NCBI RefSeq assembly: GCF_012912105.1
Contig: NZ_QMEA01000001.1
Coordinates: 1-64,000 of the forward strand
Reading direction: 5' to 3'
Source of the DNA: Brasilonema sp. UFV-L1
GTDB taxonomy: Bacteria > Cyanobacteriota > Cyanobacteriia > Cyanobacteriales > Nostocaceae
Length of the DNA stretch: 64,000 nucleotides
The notes beneath the pieces were generated by a model. It was not told the origin of the DNA. It did not search any database and was given only the letters and a program-made list of their open reading frames with translations. Made by a program: the position numbers and the translations under genes. This document shows positions 17,496-26,965 of the stretch, piece after piece; within the stretch, counting starts at the first letter, position 1, and each line of letters opens with the position of its first letter.

Positions 17496-18503
17496 TTAAG
17501 CCCAAATAAAGCCCAAACTGGCTTTATAAGCAGCAAATACGTCACGATTAAGAGTCAACCAATCAACAAATCGAAAAGACATAGCTGTTCTAAAGGCTGA
17601 CAAAGCATCAGCAAAGGTCTTCAAAGGTTTGTTCGCCCATCTTCGTCTTAACCCCCCAGTCATCTGATGCCAAAGAATAAAAGTATAGGCACAAAAAACC
17701 AAGATAAAATGTCGCATTAGGCTAGTTTTATCTCGGACTTGGTATTCTCTTAGTCCCAACCATCCCTTGGCTTCTCGATAAAAAACTTCTACGGGGTCTT
17801 ACACGTAAAAATCTTGCCTTAGCGTAGCGGCTCCCCTTGCTCGCTTCCTTACTACTACGAGTACCCGTCTTCTCCCACGAATTAACAAAACAAAGGCTGG
17901 CAAGATTTTAGGGGACAATGCGTCACCCAATTTCTTTGAGAATAGGTATTAACTATCCATTCTGCGGTGACAAGTGATGAAGAGATATTGGTGATAAAAT
18001 AATCAATATCAGTGGCTTGAGAGAAAGTTGCAGCATTCATGACGATGGCAATGCTTCGCTTTCCTTGTAGACGTGATATCTCTACTTCTAGAGTTGCTAC
18101 CCATACTATTCTGGGCTTATCTAAGTTTAGTTGGATTTCTCTAAAAGCCTCTTGGGGTAAAGTTTGTGCTAATTCATCTAGTCTTAGTGTTTGTTTGTTA
18201 TTGGGTTGTTGATTAACAGTTACTTTGCGGTTTTTAGCTAATCCTCCTAAATACTTTAATTGACGATTCTCTAACTCTAATAGGAAGGATGTATTGTTGC
18301 CATATCCAGCATCCACAATCACTATTCCCGGTTTATATCCTCGCTTCAGAGTGAGGTCTATCAACTTTATAGCTAATTCCGTTTTTTTCTCAAATTCTGG
18401 GTCTTGTTTTCCTTCAGGCAAAGAATTGGCGTGCTGGTATAATTCTATATCTAATGGTAAACTTTTTCTCCCATCATATAGATGAGTTGTTACTGGGAGT
18501 TAC
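17496..18503 (-). mobile_element. Degenerate IS701-type transposase, truncated and interrupted
   Basis: Minus-strand remnants of a DDE transposase of the IS701/IS4 type. The reading frame opens at about 18503 without a start codon (HLYDGRKSLPLDIELY, then PEGKQDPEFEKKTELAIKLI). It includes VIVDAGYGNN, in which the Asp is a likely catalytic residue, and runs to IVNTYSQRNWV. It then breaks at an insert of about 132 bp (17793-17924). It resumes as VEVFYREAKGWLGLREYQVRDK and ends at 17496 with the usual C-terminal FIWA. The N-terminal third is missing and no terminal inverted repeats could be assigned, so the element is dead. Confidence 0.85.
17793..17924. repeat. Small insertion inside the IS701 transposase remnant
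   Basis: About 132 bp separates codons that are contiguous in intact relatives (NWV and EVFYREAKG). Near its ends, ACGTAAAAATCTTGCC and GGCAAGATTTTAGGGG form an imperfect inverted pair, and it contains GCGTAGCGG. It opens with CGGGGTCTTA, also seen at 10005-10014. It is probably a non-autonomous dispersed repeat that inserted into the IS. Confidence 0.6.
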
Positions 18504-19023
18504 TTTGACGTGAAAGCTATGCTGAAAAAGCATTATACCCTTTTTTCCTCTTTTGTTTTGTTTAAGTCCCATTAGGGGTCAACATACGTATGCTCACATC
18601 TTGCACCAAGAAAAATTGATGGTACTTCGTTACTCAGTATTAAACCAAAAGTCCTTTATCTAGCCAGAAAAATCAATAAAAATAATGTAGCTTTATCGCA
18701 CATATTTTTGGTTTATACAATTTTCTACACAGAACTGCAAGATATGAGCGCCCAACTAGCCGCGTTTTTTCGCCGCTAGCAACGAATGAAACAAACACAT
18801 TTTTTGTTTGGCTAAAAGCTTTGCTCTATAAGGGTTTTAAAATGTGTTAGTTAGGAGTTATGCCCAATTCCCAATTCTGCCAACTTCACCGCCGGAAATT
18901 TGTAGCATTCCAGCTATTTAGCGTATTACAAAATTCTCTACACACCACTTGGCTATTTATATAGATACAGGAGTAGTGAGTAAATGCGATCACTCCACAA
19001 TAATATGGAAGTACAAAGATGTT
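18504..19023. other. Intergenic stretch, no recognised gene
   Basis: This is AT-rich sequence between the truncated transposase and the GNAT gene. It contains no intact reading frame with family resemblance, no terminator and no obvious IS end. The left boundary marks the 5' truncation of the transposase. Confidence 0.5.
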
Positions 19024-19887
19024 ATGACCACGATAATACCAATGACAATGGACAATTTTACCGTTCGACCAATGAGGAGGTCAGAATTAGATTTGGTAAT
19101 TGATTGGGCAGCAGTTGAAGGCTGGAATCCAGGAACTTATGATGCTGAATGTTTTTACCAAGCTGATCAATGCGGTTTTTTCGTAGGGGAGTTGAACAAT
19201 GAACTTGTGGCAAGTATTTCCGCTGTTGCTTACTCTAAGCACTTTGCCGTTATTGGCTTTTATATTGTCAAACCGCAGTTTCGTGGGCGGGGTTTTGGCA
19301 TGAAAATGTGGAGGGCAGCAATGGCATATCTTGGTACTGAGCGTAACATTAGCATAGATGGAGAGATTGCTCAACTGGAGAACTACCAGAAATCAGGTTT
19401 TCAAATCACCTACCGTCATATTCGTTATCAGGCTGTAGGCTCAGGCGTTGCGCCGTCCGGCATTGTAGAACTCAAAACTGTGCCTTTTGAGAAGTTAGTT
19501 GCTTATAATCAAGAGCTTTTTCCGGCTGAGCGCAACCAGTTCCTACGACTTTGGATAAACCAACCAAACAGTGCTGCCTTAGGGGTTGTTAGAGATGGGC
19601 ATGTTGTTGGTTATGGAGTCATCCGCCAAAGCCACATAGGTTTCCGGATTGGACCGTTGAATGCTGACGATGAACAGATTGCCGAGCAACTCTTACTCGC
19701 CTTGCTTGCTTTTGGTTCTGATGCGAGGGTGTTTCTTGATGTGCCAGATGCTAATCCAGAAGCGATTAAGCTGGCTCAACGTTACGCGATGAAGCCAGTC
19801 TCTGAAGTCGCTCGGATGTACAATAAAGAAATTCCTAACTTGCCTATAAATCGTGTATTTGCTGTGACAAGTTTAGAAGTTGGTTAG
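19024..19887 (+). CDS. GNAT family N-acetyltransferase
   Basis: A 287-residue protein with an N-terminal GNAT fold and a second acetyltransferase-like domain. After VRPMRRSELDLVIDWA, the acetyl-CoA loop is seen as QFRGRGFGMKMW, the R-x-x-G-x-G/A motif A. The C-terminal half (about 150-287) resembles the extra domain of YitH-type GNAT proteins. The substrate amine is unknown. I chose ATG 19024; a TTG at 18949 would give 25 unlikely residues, and ATG codons at 19042 and 19048 are also possible. No clear ribosome-binding site favours one of them. No operon partner is seen. Confidence 0.85.
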   Translation: MTTIIPMTMDNFTVRPMRRSELDLVIDWAAVEGWNPGTYDAECFYQADQCGFFVGELNNELVASISAVAYSKHFAVIGFYIVKPQFRGRGFGMKMWRAAMAYLGTERNISIDGEIAQLENYQKSGFQITYRHIRYQAVGSGVAPSGIVELKTVPFEKLVAYNQELFPAERNQFLRLWINQPNSAALGVVRDGHVVGYGVIRQSHIGFRIGPLNADDEQIAEQLLLALLAFGSDARVFLDVPDANPEAIKLAQRYAMKPVSEVARMYNKEIPNLPINRVFAVTSLEVG

Positions 19888-19912
19888 GTAAGTATCATTA
19901 CAAAAAGCTCAA

Positions 19913-20059
19913 ATGGAGAAATTATTTAAACCTATTGTCGAGAAAATTGCCATTATCGGTGCTAAACTTGGCGGTTTAGCGACTGCTGTAGCATTACAAA
20001 AACAGGGGTTTGATGTTCACGTATGGAAAGCGCAATATCAAATGCAGACTGTGAGGTAG
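19913..20059 (+). pseudogene. Fragment of an FAD-dependent monooxygenase
   Basis: A 48-codon frame encodes only the N-terminal Rossmann strand and helix of a UbiH/zeaxanthin-epoxidase-like flavoprotein (IAIIGAKLGGLATAVALQKQ, then GFDVHVW), then stops. The dinucleotide-binding motif is damaged: the central Gly of GxGxxG is Lys (GAKLGG). The rest of a roughly 400-residue enzyme is absent downstream. This is a gene remnant. Confidence 0.75.
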
Positions 20060-20617
20060 CACCCTTTCAACGTAAAAACCAAATCAGGTGGAAGCCACGC
20101 TAATAGAAACAGAACTTAAGCATGAACAACGTAGCTGAGTCATTACAAACACTCGGATAGCATGCCGTATCTCCCTCGCAGTGCAGCACGGCTCTTGCCG
20201 AAGAGCAAGTTCTCACGTTCATGCAGCGTGTCCGAAGAACATAGGAGGCACAAAGACGCTGCGAATTGCAGCGATCGCCGTGGTATTAGCCATAGTCATA
20301 GGGAAACAATTACAACTTGCTCTCTTTCTTAGCGCGTACGTAAGTCCTAAAAAACACAGACTACTTTGCTTTGTCCAAAAGTACGGTTATTAAATATTTT
20401 TACTGTACTTTAATGTCGATATACTATATCTATGTAAGTTACTGTGTCAAGTTCTCAAGAGCAAAATGTGATTGCAAATTGCTGCCAGATTGCGAAAAAT
20501 GGGAGTAGAGCCAGATAAGATATAAAGTATTAGCACCGACTGTAGCTGACTTCGTATGTGTCGCTGCATCTTTTAGGGAGTCGGCAAAGTAGTTATCTCC
20601 CTTGGACAAAACCACCT
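20060..20617. other. Intergenic stretch, probably degraded sequence
   Basis: Between the flavoprotein fragment and glcD I find only short frames without family resemblance and one HIP1 site near 20271. It may be decayed remains of the monooxygenase gene, but no homologous segment could be recognised. Confidence 0.4.
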
Positions 20618-22096
20618 ATGCTCACTCAAGATAAACAACAACGCAACTGGAAACCCATCCTCAAACAATTTGAGGCTGTCGTTGGCAAAAATGGCGTGGT
20701 ACAACGCCGCGAAGAACTCATTACATACGAGTGCGATGGGCTGACTAGCTATCGCCAACGTCCGGCTGTGGTTGTCTTACCGAGGACAACAGAACAAGTT
20801 GCAGAGGTTGTGAAGATATGCGATCGCCACTCTGTCCCCTTCATTGCACGTGGTTCTGGTACGGGTTTATCTGGTGGGGCGTTACCAGTTGAAAATTGCG
20901 TCTTGATTGTCACTTCTTTAATGCGACAAATACTTAAGGTTGATTTAGAAAATCAGCAAGTCACTGTCCAGCCAGGAGTCATTAATAGTTGGGTGACACA
21001 AACTGTAAGTGGTGCCGGATTTTACTACGCTCCAGATCCTTCTAGCCAAATCATTTGCTCAATTGGTGGTAACGTAGCAGAAAATTCTGGCGGAGTACAT
21101 TGTCTCAAATACGGTGTCACAACAAACCACGTTTTGGGATTGAAACTCGTCCTTCCTGATGGTTCAATTGTTGATGTCGGAGGACAAATTCCTGAAATGC
21201 CAGGGTATGACTTAACAGGTTTGTTTGTTGGTTCTGAAGGGACGCTCGGAATTGCCACAGAAATTACTCTACGAATTCTTAAAAGTGCTGAATCTATTTG
21301 CGTCCTTTTAGCAGATTTTACAAGTATTGAAGCAGCCGGTGCAAGTGTTTCCGATATCATCAGTGCGGGGATTATTCCTGGTGGTATGGAAATTATGGAT
21401 AACCTCAGCATCAATGCTGTTGAAGATGTGGTAGCAACAAATTGTTATCCTCGCGATGCTGTTGCTATTTTAATCGTAGAAATTGACGGTTTGGCAGTAG
21501 AAGTTGCAGCAAATAAACAGCGGATTGCGGAAATTTGTAAAAAGAATGGTGCGCGTAATATCACAACTGCAAGTGAGCCAGAAACGCGCTTAAAACTTTG
21601 GAAAGGGAGAAAAGCTGCTTTTGCTGCAGCAGGTCATGTCAGCCCAGATTATTATGTTCAAGATGGTGTGATTCCTCGTACTCAGTTACCCTATGTACTG
21701 GGAGAAATTGAAGCATTGAGTCAAAAATATGGGTATCGAATTGCTAACGTATTTCATGCTGGAGATGGTAATCTTCACCCATTGATTTTGTTTGATAATT
21801 CCATTCCTGGCGAATTAGAAAAGGTAGAAGAAGTCGGCGGAGAAATTCTGAAGCTATGCGTGAAAGTTGGTGGTAGTATTTCTGGAGAACATGGTATTGG
21901 TGCAGATAAAAAATGCTATATGCCAGAAATGTTCACTGCTACTGATTTAGAAACGATGCAATGGGTACGGCAAGTTTTTAATCCCAGAGGTTTGGCAAAT
22001 CCAGGCAAGATTTTCCCTACACCGCGCACTTGTGGTGAAGCTGCAAATGTTATGGGTGAGATTGCTAAAAAGTTTGAGGGAGTCGAAAGATTTTAG
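20618..22096 (+). CDS. glcD: Glycolate dehydrogenase subunit GlcD (FAD-linked oxidase)
   Basis: A 492-residue FAD-binding type 4 oxidoreductase. I start at ATG 20618 (MLTQDKQQR); the in-frame GTG at 20558 is less likely. The FAD-binding PP-loop region is IARGSGTGLSGGALP (about 76-90), followed by SIGGNVAENSGG and LFVGSEGTLGI. The C-terminal cap has NVFHAGDGNLHP and GEHGIGADKK, both typical of GlcD/lactate dehydrogenases. In cyanobacteria GlcD oxidises photorespiratory 2-phosphoglycolate-derived glycolate to glyoxylate. No glcE or glcF is adjacent. D-lactate is an alternative substrate that sequence alone does not exclude. Confidence 0.9.
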   Translation: MLTQDKQQRNWKPILKQFEAVVGKNGVVQRREELITYECDGLTSYRQRPAVVVLPRTTEQVAEVVKICDRHSVPFIARGSGTGLSGGALPVENCVLIVTSLMRQILKVDLENQQVTVQPGVINSWVTQTVSGAGFYYAPDPSSQIICSIGGNVAENSGGVHCLKYGVTTNHVLGLKLVLPDGSIVDVGGQIPEMPGYDLTGLFVGSEGTLGIATEITLRILKSAESICVLLADFTSIEAAGASVSDIISAGIIPGGMEIMDNLSINAVEDVVATNCYPRDAVAILIVEIDGLAVEVAANKQRIAEICKKNGARNITTASEPETRLKLWKGRKAAFAAAGHVSPDYYVQDGVIPRTQLPYVLGEIEALSQKYGYRIANVFHAGDGNLHPLILFDNSIPGELEKVEEVGGEILKLCVKVGGSISGEHGIGADKKCYMPEMFTATDLETMQWVRQVFNPRGLANPGKIFPTPRTCGEAANVMGEIAKKFEGVERF

Positions 22097-22609
22097 CGAT
22101 AACTGTCTTTAGCTACTGATACAATATGTGACACTTCAGGGTGCGGAATGTGGAATCATACGCTCTTAAGAGCCACAACTAAGTAGCTGGACAAAAATAT
22201 TTACCGTCATTGCGTCGCTTGATGTAAAGTTTACAGACAAATAAACAAAGCTTGCCTATGCCTGTTGAAAAAAACGTTAAAAATTATAAAATTTATGAGA
22301 AGGACTATTTTTTTCTTCATATCATATGTGCAAAAATAAGAAATATAAGGAAATAAAGAAATATTAAAAATTATTTTTAGTAAACTCTTATATCTCCTGT
22401 AAATGGAACTTAGCTTCCTATTGGCAGGGTTTCCTCAATATAAGGACATTGGTTATATTTTTTGTAAGTCACAAAATAGCGATAAATACGAGTATCGCTC
22501 GATTGGGGCTGAGCATACTAAAGTTTTGGTGCTAGGGAGCTTTTTCTACCAGTAGAACTACAATAAAGAGCGCCTAGTAGAGTCAGGAACACAAAACAGG
22601 GACTCTCGC
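22097..22609. other. Intergenic stretch upstream of a GAF kinase
   Basis: The middle part (about 22260-22400) is strongly AT-rich. No gene, terminator or repeat family member was recognised. It probably contains the promoter of the following kinase. Confidence 0.5.
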
Positions 22610-24526
22610 ATGAGTATCAATCCATTGGAATCAACGGCAGAGTTAACAAAATCACCGTCTTTTTTTGAGCGATCTATACATAGAGATAAGATTGGTATTA
22701 GTACCAATATGACTGAGCACAAGCAACCAGAACAAGGGCTGCAACATCAAACAGCGCGGGAGCAACTGCTGGGAGTCACTGCCCAACGTATTCGTCAATC
22801 TCTAGATTTAGAAACAATTCTCAATCAGACAGTGACGGAACTTCAGCAGTTCTTGGAGTGCGATCGCGTCATTATTACCCGCTTTGAGCCAGATGGCAGT
22901 GCTATTATCGTTGTAGAATCAACGGTTGTATCCGGTTGTCCGTTTTTAGGAACTATCATCAAAGACCCGTGTTTTACAGAAAAACATATCGAGCGTTACA
23001 AGCAGGGTTATATTCACGCGGTGGAGGATATTCTTGCAGCCGGGCTAGCTCCATGTTACATTGACTTGCTTGCTTCTATGCAAGTTAAAGCTAAGTTGGT
23101 CGTTCCAATTTTACTCGCACAAGATTTGTGGGGTTTGCTAATCGCCCAGCAGTGTCATCAACCACGTCAATGGCAACAAACAGAAATTGATTTAGTTAAG
23201 CAACTGGCAGATCAATTAGGAATTGCTGTTCAACAAGCTCAATTGCACAAGCAGGTAGAGTGTCTAAAAGTCCAGCAAAAATTGCAGTTGCAAAAACAAA
23301 CAACTGAGTTGCAATACTTTCTCAAGTTTGAACCCGTAGTTCGACGCATGACTGAGCAAATCTGCGACAATCTGGACGAAAGTCAAGTGCTGCAAGCAGC
23401 AATGCAGGAATTAGCAGAGGTTTTACAGGCAGACTGCTGTCAAATTGAACTGTATAGTGATGACCAAACAATTGCAACCGTTGCCTATGAGTACACCAAC
23501 ATCCTACCTCGATGTCAAGGATTAACAAGACGAGTTGCAGATTTTCCAAAAATTTATCACTCACTGTTGCAAAAACAACTCACGCAATCAATGGAAATTG
23601 TTCCCGGATGGAACCTGAGGTTGAGTGTTGTTGCACAGATGGCTTGTCCAATTTTTGATGCTCAAGAGATTTTAGGAAATATCTGGGTGAAAAGACAAAC
23701 ACAAGCGACATTTCACGAATTTGAGGTGAAGTTGGTACAGCAAGTCGCAAATGAATGTGCGATCGCCCTACGTAAAGCCAGACTTTGTCAAGTCATCCAA
23801 ACACAGGCGAATGAACTAGAAAAAGTTGAACAACTAAAACACGAATTCCTCAGAAGCCTTTCCCATGAACTGCGAACACCCATAACTAGCATTAACCTCG
23901 CCGCCCAGACTTTAGAAAGTGTTCTCAAGCAAGAAAAATTATTTGATATAGAACTAGTCACACAACTGCTACATATACTTCATAAAGAGTGTGGTCGCGA
24001 AAGTAAATTAATCAATGACTTGCTGGCACTGACATATCTTGAAGCTGAAGCCGAATCTTTAACTTTAATCGTGATTGACTTACAAACTTGGCTTCCTTCT
24101 ATTGTAGAACCTTTTCGAGAAGTTGCTTACTGTCAGCAGCAGCAGCTAAACCTGATCATTCCCAATGAACTCCCAGTTTTGGAAACAGATATAACTGACT
24201 TAGAGCGTATCCTGACTGAACTGCTGAATAATGCTTGCAAATTTACTCCTGCGGGGGAATCAATCACAGTTTCCGTTTGCGAAGTTGCAGATACAATCGT
24301 TCTTAGCGTCACCAATTCTGGAGTTGAAATTCCTGCCCACGAACTATCACACATTTTCGAGCCATTTTACCGCATTCCTAAAAATGACTCTTGGAAATAC
24401 GCCGGTACAGGATTGGGGCTTGCATTAGTGCGCAAACTAGTGAAGCGTATAGGTGCCTCAATTGAAGTTCAAAGTGTATCTGGTAAGACTACTTTTACCG
24501 TGAAATGTCCGCAATTTTTGGCGTAG
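22610..24526 (+). CDS. GAF-GAF histidine kinase with cyanobacteriochrome-like first GAF
   Basis: A 638-residue soluble sensor kinase. GAF 1 (about 65-212) has marks of bilin-binding cyanobacteriochrome GAFs: DPCF (D119-F122, a DXCF motif), a Cys at the canonical chromophore position (C149 in LAPCYIDLL), and VVPILLAQDLWGLLIAQQ. The residue after the canonical Cys is Tyr rather than the usual His. GAF 2 spans about 245-392. HisKA has H419 in SLSHELRTP; HATPase has N540/N541 and GTGLGLAL (599-606). The G1 box reads VTNSGVEIP, with Asn for Asp and Glu for the second Gly, so ATP binding may be atypical. No receiver or response regulator is adjacent. Light sensing is inferred. Confidence 0.85.
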   Translation: MSINPLESTAELTKSPSFFERSIHRDKIGISTNMTEHKQPEQGLQHQTAREQLLGVTAQRIRQSLDLETILNQTVTELQQFLECDRVIITRFEPDGSAIIVVESTVVSGCPFLGTIIKDPCFTEKHIERYKQGYIHAVEDILAAGLAPCYIDLLASMQVKAKLVVPILLAQDLWGLLIAQQCHQPRQWQQTEIDLVKQLADQLGIAVQQAQLHKQVECLKVQQKLQLQKQTTELQYFLKFEPVVRRMTEQICDNLDESQVLQAAMQELAEVLQADCCQIELYSDDQTIATVAYEYTNILPRCQGLTRRVADFPKIYHSLLQKQLTQSMEIVPGWNLRLSVVAQMACPIFDAQEILGNIWVKRQTQATFHEFEVKLVQQVANECAIALRKARLCQVIQTQANELEKVEQLKHEFLRSLSHELRTPITSINLAAQTLESVLKQEKLFDIELVTQLLHILHKECGRESKLINDLLALTYLEAEAESLTLIVIDLQTWLPSIVEPFREVAYCQQQQLNLIIPNELPVLETDITDLERILTELLNNACKFTPAGESITVSVCEVADTIVLSVTNSGVEIPAHELSHIFEPFYRIPKNDSWKYAGTGLGLALVRKLVKRIGASIEVQSVSGKTTFTVKCPQFLA

Positions 24527-24747
24527 CTGCCCCATAGATTTATTTTTGTACTTGACGATAGGAAGGATTGAATTATTTACACGAAGTTTAGATGTAGCAC
24601 AAAAGTTACAGTCAACAGAAAACATTAATGAATTAACTTAAACAAATAGATAACATAGGTGAAAAACGTCTATTCGGACATCACGAGGCAATTATTAAAC
24701 TGAATAAGCCGAAAGGATTCGGATTTGCAGCGTAATACAGCGCTGTA

Positions 24748-24981
24748 ATGCAACTGCAAGATACAAGTAAGATCGGAGTAAGACACGTGGATATTCAAGC
24801 TGCTACCAAGTATTACATTGCCAACAAGCCAGTACAGCATAAAGCTCTAGGTTTAATGCTCATCGTCGATTTGTACCCATCCAGACTTGACACTGTGCAG
24901 GTGAAACTTCCTAACGGTGTAGTCATGAATTGCGAACTGAAGTTTCTGGATGAACCGGGTAAAACAACTAAAAACCTTTAA
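24748..24981 (+). CDS. Small hypothetical protein
   Basis: A 77-residue frame starting at ATG 24748 encodes a soluble, mildly basic protein with a beta-rich C-terminal half (LMLIVDLYPSRLDTVQVKLP). I do not recognise a family. There is no good ribosome-binding site and the flanks include a gene remnant, so it may be non-genic or part of a decayed gene. The upstream 221 bp shows nothing else. Confidence 0.35.
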   Translation: MQLQDTSKIGVRHVDIQAATKYYIANKPVQHKALGLMLIVDLYPSRLDTVQVKLPNGVVMNCELKFLDEPGKTTKNL

Positions 24982-25018
24982 GCTTTCGAGGAATCTACTG
25001 TAGCTGAAGTGTAAATCT

Positions 25019-25356
25019 TTGGTGTCTTGGTTTCAAACATTGGTTGTGCAAGAGCGGTTTTGGATTTTGGTTGTTGAGTCTAAACGCACAAGCATTCCAG
25101 TTCCAGCAACATTGCCGCAGTTACTAGCATACATGCTGAGTGCTCCTCAAAAGCAGTCTCCAACAAAGACGCTAAGCCAACTTCCAGTATTCGTCGGCTA
25201 GCTACTAGTGGCGACGAGTTTGTCTTTGTGAAACTCATGCTTGGAGATACTTCGCAGTTCGATGTATCACGGACTTTTTCGCTGTTTCCTAGAAGACACG
25301 AATTAGAAGAGGTTTTACGGTTTATCAAGCACTTAGGACAAACAGTGCTGGTGTGA
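25019..25356 (+). pseudogene. Frameshifted restriction-endonuclease-like protein
   Basis: Two pieces in different frames make up one family member. The first (to about 25200) reads ERFWILVVESKRTSIPVP and PQLLAYMLSAP, with ExK of a PD-(D/E)XK core as in type I R-subunit N-terminal domains. The second (to the stop at 25354-25356) reads RRLATSGDEFVFVKL, then SRTFSLFPRRHELEEVL. A frameshift between about 25150 and 25200 joins them. The N-terminal part is also missing. Homologous standalone proteins are frequent in filamentous cyanobacteria. Confidence 0.75.
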
Positions 25357-25438
25357 CATTTGCTGTGTTTGTTGCCGACATTCCACTGAATTAGGCAAAC
25401 TATAAAGAAATGTATCAACATATAGCTAGTATACAAAC

Positions 25439-26965
25439 ATGGTAAAAAATCTGCCCTTAGAGAGATGGCGTAAAACCTTCCACAGTGTTCGTGCTCGTCT
25501 TTTAGTTTGGTATTTTTTGTTAACAGCTTGTACAGCAACGTTTTCTATTCAAGCAACTCACCAAATATATTGCGATAACTTGAAAGCACGAGCTGACGCC
25601 GCTCTCATTAAGGAGGTTGCAAGATTTAAGTTACTAGCAAAGCGACAAAGTGAAAAAAAATTCTCAACAGCAAGTACTACTAAGTTATTCGATAAATTCT
25701 TAGCTAACTATGCTCCCACGCAGAATGAATATATCATCACCCTGATCAACGACAAAATCTACAAATACAGTCCTGTTTTACCTATAGCTTTATTAAAGCA
25801 GTATCCAAGTCTGTTAGAGCAATGGACTCAACTTACGGTGTCAAAAGGTGATTACATACAAACTTCTACACAAAGTATTCATTATGTAGCTCAACCAGTG
25901 AATATGGGTGGAGAACGTGGGACTGTTGTCATTATTTATGATACATCTGCTGCTTTCCAAGCGGGTACAAATGCGATTAATCTAGTCATGCAGGTAACGC
26001 TCATTGTTCTGCTCATCTTTTTCTTACTGGCGTGGATCACTGCTAGTAAAGTGTTATATCCTTTGCGACTACTTAAGAAAACGGCTCAGTCTATTACTGA
26101 GTCAGATATGAAACAACGTATTTCCGTCAAAGGCTCGGATGAAATTGCTGAGTTGACAAAAACTTTTAATGAAATGCTAGATCGACTTCAGTTTGCCTTT
26201 GATAGCCAGCAGAAGTTTCTCAATGATGTCAGTCATGAATTGCGGACTCCGATCACCATCATTCAGGGACATTTGGAGATGCTACAGTTTTACCCAGAAA
26301 AACAGCAGGTGACTATTGCCTTAGTTATGGATGAACTAAACCGTATGTGTCGTCTGGTAAATGACTTGCTGCTACTGGCAAAGACAGAACGCCCAGATTT
26401 TCTCAGACTGAAGCCGGAAGAATTAGACTTACTTACAAAAGAAATTTATTTGAAAGCTTGCTCCCTTGCAAACCGGAATTGGCGGTTAGAGTCTAAAGGG
26501 TTGAGTCCAATCATGGTAGATCGTCAACGGTTAACTCAGGCAGTGATGAATTTAGTACAGAATGCGGTTCAGCATACTCGTGATGGTGATAACATTACAC
26601 TAGGCTCATGTGTTAAAGGGGACTATGCCCATATTTGGGTCAGTGATACCGGAGAAGGAATAGCTCCTGAAGACCAAAAACGTATTTTTGAGCGTTTTGT
26701 ACGAGCGACTAAAGATGACCAACAGTTTGAAGGACATGGGTTGGGGCTTGCAATTGTGCAGGCGATCGCCCAAGCTCATGACGGATGGGTCGAACTTTCC
26801 AGTCGTCTGGGTTATGGATCTACGTTTACCATTGTGATTGCCCTAGCTTCTTCTGTTAATACTGCAATCCATGAATCGGATTCTCATCGCCGAAGACAAT
26901 CGCCGCATTACAGCCTTTCTGGAAACAGGGTTGCAAGCGCACGGCTTTGCAACCACCATCGCTAA
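25439..26965 (+). CDS. Membrane sensor histidine kinase (HAMP)
   Basis: A 508-residue two-component kinase. It has TM1 at about 20-41, a periplasmic sensor of about 140 residues, TM2 at about 182-205, a HAMP linker to about 258, and HisKA with H266 in VSHELRTPI. The HATPase carries NLVQNAVQHT, DTGEGI and GHGLGLAI. The signal is unknown. The catalytic domain ends near GYGSTFTIVI. The last 35 or so residues (Ser/Arg-rich) are read from sequence that also encodes the start of the following response regulator in another frame, a 95-nt overlap. The partner is almost certainly that regulator. Confidence 0.92.
   Translation: MVKNLPLERWRKTFHSVRARLLVWYFLLTACTATFSIQATHQIYCDNLKARADAALIKEVARFKLLAKRQSEKKFSTASTTKLFDKFLANYAPTQNEYIITLINDKIYKYSPVLPIALLKQYPSLLEQWTQLTVSKGDYIQTSTQSIHYVAQPVNMGGERGTVVIIYDTSAAFQAGTNAINLVMQVTLIVLLIFFLLAWITASKVLYPLRLLKKTAQSITESDMKQRISVKGSDEIAELTKTFNEMLDRLQFAFDSQQKFLNDVSHELRTPITIIQGHLEMLQFYPEKQQVTIALVMDELNRMCRLVNDLLLLAKTERPDFLRLKPEELDLLTKEIYLKACSLANRNWRLESKGLSPIMVDRQRLTQAVMNLVQNAVQHTRDGDNITLGSCVKGDYAHIWVSDTGEGIAPEDQKRIFERFVRATKDDQQFEGHGLGLAIVQAIAQAHDGWVELSSRLGYGSTFTIVIALASSVNTAIHESDSHRRRQSPHYSLSGNRVASARLCNHHR

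Noticed and set aside
20181-20393. 70-codon plus-strand frame before glcD
   Set aside because: No family resemblance and no start signal; the region looks like degraded sequence.
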